Below, piece after piece: positions 51,701 to 56,481 of a stretch of 56,481 nt of DNA. This stretch comes from Pseudomonadota bacterium. Lineage in GTDB: Bacteria > Pseudomonadota > Alphaproteobacteria > Puniceispirillales > Marisalimonadaceae. The DNA lies in contig JAOESH010000011.1 in the NCBI GenBank assembly GCA_028382005.1, positions 1 to 56,481 on the forward strand, given 5' to 3'. Both the position numbers and the translations under genes were made by a program. The notes beneath the pieces were generated by a model, which did no database searches, was not told the origin of the DNA, and saw nothing but the letters and a program-made list of their open reading frames with translations. Numbering within the stretch: position 1 is the first letter of the stretch; each line of letters begins with the position of its first letter.

Positions 51701-54295
51701 ATGTTTAACAACTTAACTTCTAAATTTTTTGGTTCGTCAAATGACAGGCAAATAAAGAAATATAGGCCTATAGTTGATAAAATCAACGAATTAGAAGAAA
51801 TCTTTATTAATTTCTCTGAAGAGGAATTAAAGTTAAAAACTAATGATTTTAGAGAACAATTGTCTAATGGTGAAACTTTAGAAAAAATTCTACCAGAAGT
51901 CTTTGCAACAGTTCGTGAGGCAGCCAAAAGAACCTTAAATCAAAGACATTTTGATGTCCAGTTGATAGGGGGGATTGTTCTCCACGAAGGTAAAATTGCC
52001 GAAATGAAAACAGGAGAGGGCAAAACATTAGTATCAACTCTAGCATGTTATTTAAATGCCTTGGGAGGTAAAGGAGTTCATGTTGTAACGGTTAATGATT
52101 ATTTAGCGAAAAGAGACTCCGAGTGGATGGGGCAAATATATAATTTTTTAGGAATGTCGGTTGGTTGTATTCTATCAGACAAGAATGACGATCAAAGAAG
52201 AGCTGCTTACAAAGCAGATATAACATACGGAACTAATAATGAATTTGGTTTTGACTATCTCAGAGATAATATGAAATATAGTTTAGATGAAATGGTACAG
52301 CGTCCATTTAACTTTGCTATTATTGATGAAGTTGATTCTATATTAATTGATGAAGCCAGGACGCCTCTTGTAATATCAGGTCAATCAGAAGATTCTTCAA
52401 TTTTATATCAGTCAGTTGATAAATTTGTACCTTTGTTGAAAAGTGATGATTTTGAGTTGGATGAAAAGCAAAGAACTTGCAATTTAACTGATAAGGGAAT
52501 TAATACTATTGAAGAAGCCTTAAGAGCTGAAAATATGATTGAGGATGGTAGTTTGTTTGATGTCAAAAACGTATCATTATTGCATCACATAAACCAAGCC
52601 TTAAGAGCTCATAAACTTTTTAAAAAAAACACACATTATATGGTTAAAAACGATAGTGTTATTATTATTGATGAATTTACTGGACGAGCTATGGAAGGTA
52701 GGAGATTTGGAGAAGGTCAACATCAGGCAATAGAGGCTAAAGAAAAAATAACTGTTCAGCCAGAAAACCAAACTTTAGCAAGTGTAACATTTCAAAATTA
52801 TTTTAGGATGTATCCAAAATTATCAGGAATGACAGGAACTGCTTTAACAGAAGAAGGGGAATTTTCTGAAATTTATAGTTTGCAGGTTTTAGAGGTTCCT
52901 ACAAATTTGAAGGTTGCTAGAATAGATAGTAATGATGAAATATACAAAACCAACGAGGAAAGAGATGAAGCTGTAGTAGAGTTGATTGATGATTGTCAAA
53001 AAAATAATCAACCAGTTTTAGTTGGTACGGTTTCAATTGAAAAATCTGAAATTTTATCAAAGCTTTTAAAAGAAAAAAAAATAAATCATGAAGTATTAAA
53101 TGCAAAATTTCATGAAAAAGAGGCTCAAATAATTGGTTATGCAGGAACACCTGGTGCAGTCACGATTGCAACGAATATGGCAGGTAGAGGTACTGATATT
53201 CAGTTAGGTGGTAATTTAGAAATAAGGCAAGCCAATGAACTTAAATCATTGTCTCCAAACGAAACAAAGTTAAATGATTTAAAAACTGATATTGAAAAAA
53301 AGAAAAAAACAGCCTTAGAAGCGGGAGGGTTATATGTTATAGGTACTGAGCGTCACGAAAGTAGAAGGATAGATAATCAGCTCAGGGGTAGAACTGGAAG
53401 ACAAGGAGATCCTGGGAGTTCAAAATTTTTACTTTCTCTTCAAGATGATTTAATGAGAATTTTTGGATCAGATAGATTAGAAAATATGCTCGGTAAACTT
53501 GGATTAGAAAAAGGTGAGGCTATTGTTCACCCTTGGATAAATAAGGCTGTAGAAAAAGCACAAGGTAAAGTTGAGGCGCATAACTTTGAAATAAGAAAAC
53601 AACTTTTAAAATTTGATGATGTTATGAACGATCAGAGAAAAGTAATTTTTGATCAAAGAAAAGAAATCATGAGATCAGATGATATTAGCGAAATGGTTTT
53701 AGATATGCGTCATGAAGTTATAGAGACTATAGTTTTTAAATCTATACCAAATCAAAGTTATCATGATCAATGGGATGGAGACACATTGCATGAGGATATA
53801 AAAAATTATTTAGGATTAGATACTCCAATAAAAGAATGGATTAAAGAAGATGGTATAATAGAAAAAGAGATCATTTCACGTTTGATTGAATTATCAAATA
53901 ACTATATGGCTGAACGTGCTGTTAAAATTGGAATTGAAATTTTTAGACAAGCTGAGAAAACATTAATGCTACAAGTTCTAGATCAGGGTTGGAAGGATCA
54001 TTTGCTATTGTTAGACCAGATGAGACAATCTATAGGACTAAGAGCTTATGCCCAAAAAGACCCTTTAAATGAGTATAAAAGAGAAGCGTTCGAATTATTT
54101 GAAGATATGCTGGATAAATTAAGAAAAACCATAACCTCTGTTCTATCTAATATAGAGATAAGACAAGAACCTAATGTTAAAAATGAAGTATCAAAATTAC
54201 CATTGAAGATAGATAGTAACAAAATTTCTAGAAATGCAATATGTCCTTTATGTGATTCTGGAAAAAAATATAAGCATTGTTGCGGCAAACTTTAA
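51701..54295 (+). CDS. secA: Preprotein translocase ATPase SecA
   Basis: The motor of Sec-dependent protein export. From the ATG at 51701 (864 residues), Walker A is [13 protein letters not shown], Walker [18 protein letters not shown], with [14 protein letters not shown] and GTDIQLGGN. The C-terminus has the zinc-binding SEC-C motif [15 protein letters not shown], used for SecB binding. An upstream GTG at 51692 overlaps the GGAG ribosome site, so it is not used. DUF1178 and ubiG lie next. Confidence 0.99.
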   Translation: MFNNLTSKFFGSSNDRQIKKYRPIVDKINELEEIFINFSEEELKLKTNDFREQLSNGETLEKILPEVFATVREAAKRTLNQRHFDVQLIGGIVLHEGKIAEMKTGEGKTLVSTLACYLNALGGKGVHVVTVNDYLAKRDSEWMGQIYNFLGMSVGCILSDKNDDQRRAAYKADITYGTNNEFGFDYLRDNMKYSLDEMVQRPFNFAIIDEVDSILIDEARTPLVISGQSEDSSILYQSVDKFVPLLKSDDFELDEKQRTCNLTDKGINTIEEALRAENMIEDGSLFDVKNVSLLHHINQALRAHKLFKKNTHYMVKNDSVIIIDEFTGRAMEGRRFGEGQHQAIEAKEKITVQPENQTLASVTFQNYFRMYPKLSGMTGTALTEEGEFSEIYSLQVLEVPTNLKVARIDSNDEIYKTNEERDEAVVELIDDCQKNNQPVLVGTVSIEKSEILSKLLKEKKINHEVLNAKFHEKEAQIIGYAGTPGAVTIATNMAGRGTDIQLGGNLEIRQANELKSLSPNETKLNDLKTDIEKKKKTALEAGGLYVIGTERHESRRIDNQLRGRTGRQGDPGSSKFLLSLQDDLMRIFGSDRLENMLGKLGLEKGEAIVHPWINKAVEKAQGKVEAHNFEIRKQLLKFDDVMNDQRKVIFDQRKEIMRSDDISEMVLDMRHEVIETIVFKSIPNQSYHDQWDGDTLHEDIKNYLGLDTPIKEWIKEDGIIEKEIISRLIELSNNYMAERAVKIGIEIFRQAEKTLMLQVLDQGWKDHLLLLDQMRQSIGLRAYAQKDPLNEYKREAFELFEDMLDKLRKTITSVLSNIEIRQEPNVKNEVSKLPLKIDSNKISRNAICPLCDSGKKYKHCCGKL

Positions 54296-54310
54296 ATAAT
54301 TTGATTTGAT

Positions 54311-54772
54311 ATGATTAAATATAAACTTAAATGTAAATCATCATACTGTAATGAACAAAGCGATTTTGACGGTTGGTTTCAAAATATAGAAGCCTTTGAA
54401 AAACAAATGGATTCAGGGTTAATTAATTGTCCAATTTGTGGTGGTGAAAATATTTTAAAATCATTGACAACACCTAGTTTAAAAAAAATTCAACATAGCA
54501 ATAAAAATATTAGTGAAGAAAAAATTGGTAAGGATGTTTTTAAAGACGAAAAGTTAAAAAATATTACTACAATTTTAAGATCTATTTCAAAAGAAATAAA
54601 AAAAAATTCTACTTTCGTTGGTGATGATTTTGTTAATCAAGCTCGTTCTATGAATAAAGGTACTATTAAAGAAAAGTCTATATATGGCCACGGTACTAAA
54701 CAAGAGATAGATGAACTTAAAGACGAAGGAATAGACGTAATCAATATCCCATGGACGCCGGATGATCATTAG
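54311..54772 (+). CDS. DUF1178 family protein
   Basis: A 153-residue protein with N-terminal MIKYKLKCKSSYCNEQSDFD and a zinc-ribbon-like INCPICGGENILKSLTTP, the DUF1178 pattern. Its function is not established. In other alphaproteobacteria the family commonly neighbours a nitrilase and grxC gene; here it is separated from them by secA, argJ and mutT. Its 3' end overlaps the converging ubiG by 32 bases, the longest overlap in the window. Confidence 0.9.
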   Translation: MIKYKLKCKSSYCNEQSDFDGWFQNIEAFEKQMDSGLINCPICGGENILKSLTTPSLKKIQHSNKNISEEKIGKDVFKDEKLKNITTILRSISKEIKKNSTFVGDDFVNQARSMNKGTIKEKSIYGHGTKQEIDELKDEGIDVINIPWTPDDH

Positions 54773-55544
54773 ATTTTAGATTTATACCTGCTGCACCATA
54801 ATTAACTTGTAGGTTAGGTGACAACCTAAAATTTCCAAATTCTTTATTAACAATATTCTTAAGGTTAAATGTTGGGATAAAACCAGTAAAATCATCTAAA
54901 ATTATATTGTGTTTTTCAGCTTCGTAAGCAAGGAAGTTTGGTGAAATAAATTTTTTATGATCATGTGTGTTTTTGGGGACTACTTTAATAATATGTTCTG
55001 CAAAATATTTTCCCAAAGCTATACCTAAAAACGATTTATTAATCGTTGTAAAGATGATCAATCCACCAGGACGAGATAATTTAGATATATCTGATAAAAA
55101 TTTTCCTCTGTTATTTACGTGCTCTATTACTTCTGAGGCTATTACAACGTCAAATTTGCTAATTAAATTTTCTTTTTTTAATTCAATTAATTCACTTGTA
55201 GTTGTGCATTTGTAGTTTATGTCTAAACGACTTTTTAATGAATGTTGTGTTGCTATTTCAATAGCTTTATCTGACGCATCAATTCCTGTTACTATTGCCC
55301 CTAATCTTTTTAAAGGTTCAGACAAAATTCCGCCACCGCATCCAACATCTAAGCAATTCAAATTTTGAAGTAATTTTGTTTCTGGTTGTCTTTTGTCGAC
55401 AATTCTTCTAACGTTTCTCTTAATAAATTCAATTCTGGCATTTGACATTTTATGTAGAGCTGCAAATGGCCCTGTTTTATTCCACCATTTATTGCTTATT
55501 GAAGAAAATTGTTCTATTTCTTTTTGGTCTATTGTATTAGTCAT
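54741..55544 (-). CDS. ubiG: Ubiquinone biosynthesis O-methyltransferase UbiG
   Basis: Performs both O-methylations in ubiquinone synthesis. The 267-residue protein has FSSISNKWWNKTGPFAALHKM, a family opening, the SAM-binding CLDVGCGGGILSEPLKRLGA, and VIASEVIEHVNNRGKFL. THDHKKFISPN is a further UbiG mark. It diverges from lysC across about 70 bases. Confidence 0.96.
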   Translation of the reverse strand: MTNTIDQKEIEQFSSISNKWWNKTGPFAALHKMSNARIEFIKRNVRRIVDKRQPETKLLQNLNCLDVGCGGGILSEPLKRLGAIVTGIDASDKAIEIATQHSLKSRLDINYKCTTTSELIELKKENLISKFDVVIASEVIEHVNNRGKFLSDISKLSRPGGLIIFTTINKSFLGIALGKYFAEHIIKVVPKNTHDHKKFISPNFLAYEAEKHNIILDDFTGFIPTFNLKNIVNKEFGNFRLSPNLQVNYGAAGINLKSNDHPASMGY

Positions 55545-55614
55545 AGGCTATATTACAAAATTAAATAAGGTTAAGTAAAATAATACTTTACATCGAAAAT
55601 AGGATAACAGAATT

Positions 55615-56481
55615 TTGAAGCTAGTGGTATTGAAATTTGGAGGCACCTCTGTTGCAGACATTCCCCAGATTAAAAAAATTGCATTAAAAGTAAAAAAAGA
55701 GGTTGACCTAGGTAACAAAGTTATTGTTGTTGTGTCTGCCATGTCAGGCGTTACTAACAATTTAGTAGACCTTGTAAAAGAAGTATCAAAAAATTTTCCT
55801 TATTCTGAATATGATACTATTTTATCCACTGGTGAACAGATAACTTCCGCAATTTTGTCAATTGCTTTAGAAGATTTGTCTTTGAAAGCTCGTTCATGGA
55901 TGGGCTGGCAAGTCCCAATTATTACAGACAATGCTCACGGTAAAGCAACAATTAAAGAAATTAAAACCGTCAATATAAAAAATTGTATTAAAGAAGGTTT
56001 TGTGGCAATAGTTTCAGGGTTTCAGGGTATTTCTGAAAATAATAGAATTACAACTCTAGGTAGAGGTGGATCAGATACGACAGCAGTAGCTTTGGCTGCT
56101 GCTTTTTCAGCTAATAGATGTGATATTTACACTGATGTAGACGGCGTATATACAACAGATCCTAGAATAGTAAAAAACGCAAAAAAACTTGACTTTATAA
56201 CTTATGAAGAAATGCTGGAATTAGCTTCACAAGGTGCTAAGGTATTGCAAACAAGATCAGTCGCACTGGCAATGAAATATAAAGTCTTTTTGAGAGTTTT
56301 AAGTAGTTTTAATGATTTACCCGGAACTTTGATAACTCAAGAAGGAAGCAACATGGAAAAATCTGAAATTAGTGGCATTGCTCATAGCTTAAATGAGGCA
56401 AAAATAACTTTGTCTGGGGTTCCTGACAAACCGGGTCAAGCGGCAGAAATTTTTGGAGCTTTAGCAGAAAATTCTATTAAT
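55615..56481 (+). CDS. lysC: Aspartate kinase (3' partial)
   Basis: First step of lysine, threonine and methionine synthesis. The visible 289 residues hold the kinase domain: LKFGGTSVADIPQIKKIA, VVVSAMSGVTNNLVDL, the aspartate-binding TLGRGGSDTTAVALAAA and YTDVDGVYTTDPRIV, with the beginning of the ACT region (ITLSGVPDKPGQAAEIFGAL). The start is TTG at 55615 with AGGA upstream; a GTG at 55624 is an alternative. The gene runs off the window end. ACT domains imply feedback control by amino acids. Confidence 0.96.
   Translation, partial: MKLVVLKFGGTSVADIPQIKKIALKVKKEVDLGNKVIVVVSAMSGVTNNLVDLVKEVSKNFPYSEYDTILSTGEQITSAILSIALEDLSLKARSWMGWQVPIITDNAHGKATIKEIKTVNIKNCIKEGFVAIVSGFQGISENNRITTLGRGGSDTTAVALAAAFSANRCDIYTDVDGVYTTDPRIVKNAKKLDFITYEEMLELASQGAKVLQTRSVALAMKYKVFLRVLSSFNDLPGTLITQEGSNMEKSEISGIAHSLNEAKITLSGVPDKPGQAAEIFGALAENSIN

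Overview
The window is a gene-dense, strongly AT-rich stretch of bacterial chromosome beginning inside dnaA and ending inside lysC. Gene content and order point to an alphaproteobacterium with a compact genome of the low-GC marine kind: a class I lysyl-tRNA synthetase, a J-protein/cobS/cobT operon divergent from bolA and convergent with rpmB, a folD/HIG1/cob(I)alamin adenosyltransferase/etfBA run, an argH/lptM/lysA run, and a chorismate mutase/hisC/tyrA operon. I cannot place it more finely. No rRNA, tRNA, CRISPR array, insertion sequence or prophage was seen, and no stretch over about 300 bases lacks a gene.

Layout. 1-6345 is the replication cluster dnaA (5' partial), dnaN, recF, gyrB. 6342-10107 on the minus strand holds a DadA-type oxidase behind a tandem glycine riboswitch, an EamA transporter with no ordinary start codon, a rhodanese protein and a renalase-like flavoprotein. 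10153-13097 on the plus strand holds a HAD-IIA protein, an orphan TauB/SsuB-type ABC ATPase, a pteridine-reductase-like SDR and FolB; gloB converges on it. 13990-16504 is the aromatic amino acid operon. 16510-20957 has a YdcF-like protein, a zinc-ribbon membrane protein, lysA, a 37-residue LptM-like lipoprotein absent from simple ORF calls, and argH. 20958-25216 has a TlpA-like thioredoxin, then etfA, etfB, the adenosyltransferase, HIG1, folD and YggT on the minus strand. 25345-28267 is a YnjB/YnjC ABC transporter pair without its own ATPase.

28341-37338 is housekeeping: a DJ-1-like protein, DUF1289, aspS, ctaA, groESL with the only clear intrinsic terminator in the window, lysK, pyrD and rpmB. 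37343-44117 has cobT, cobS, a J-protein, bolA, a CorC/HlyC-family membrane protein, aroB and aroK. 44263-47987 has a 46-residue membrane protein, a secreted protein of unknown function, xerD and accA. 47973-56481 has a nitrilase-family amidase, grxC, mutT, argJ, a parvulin, secA, DUF1178, ubiG and the start of lysC.

Most of the window is conserved core genome. The items most worth a second look are the tandem glycine riboswitch in front of a DadA-type amino acid oxidase; the FolM-like/FolB pair next to an orphan ABC ATPase; the YnjBC pair lacking an ATPase; the EamA gene without a canonical start; and the almost universal overlap of convergent gene ends, mostly by exactly four bases, with no terminators between them.
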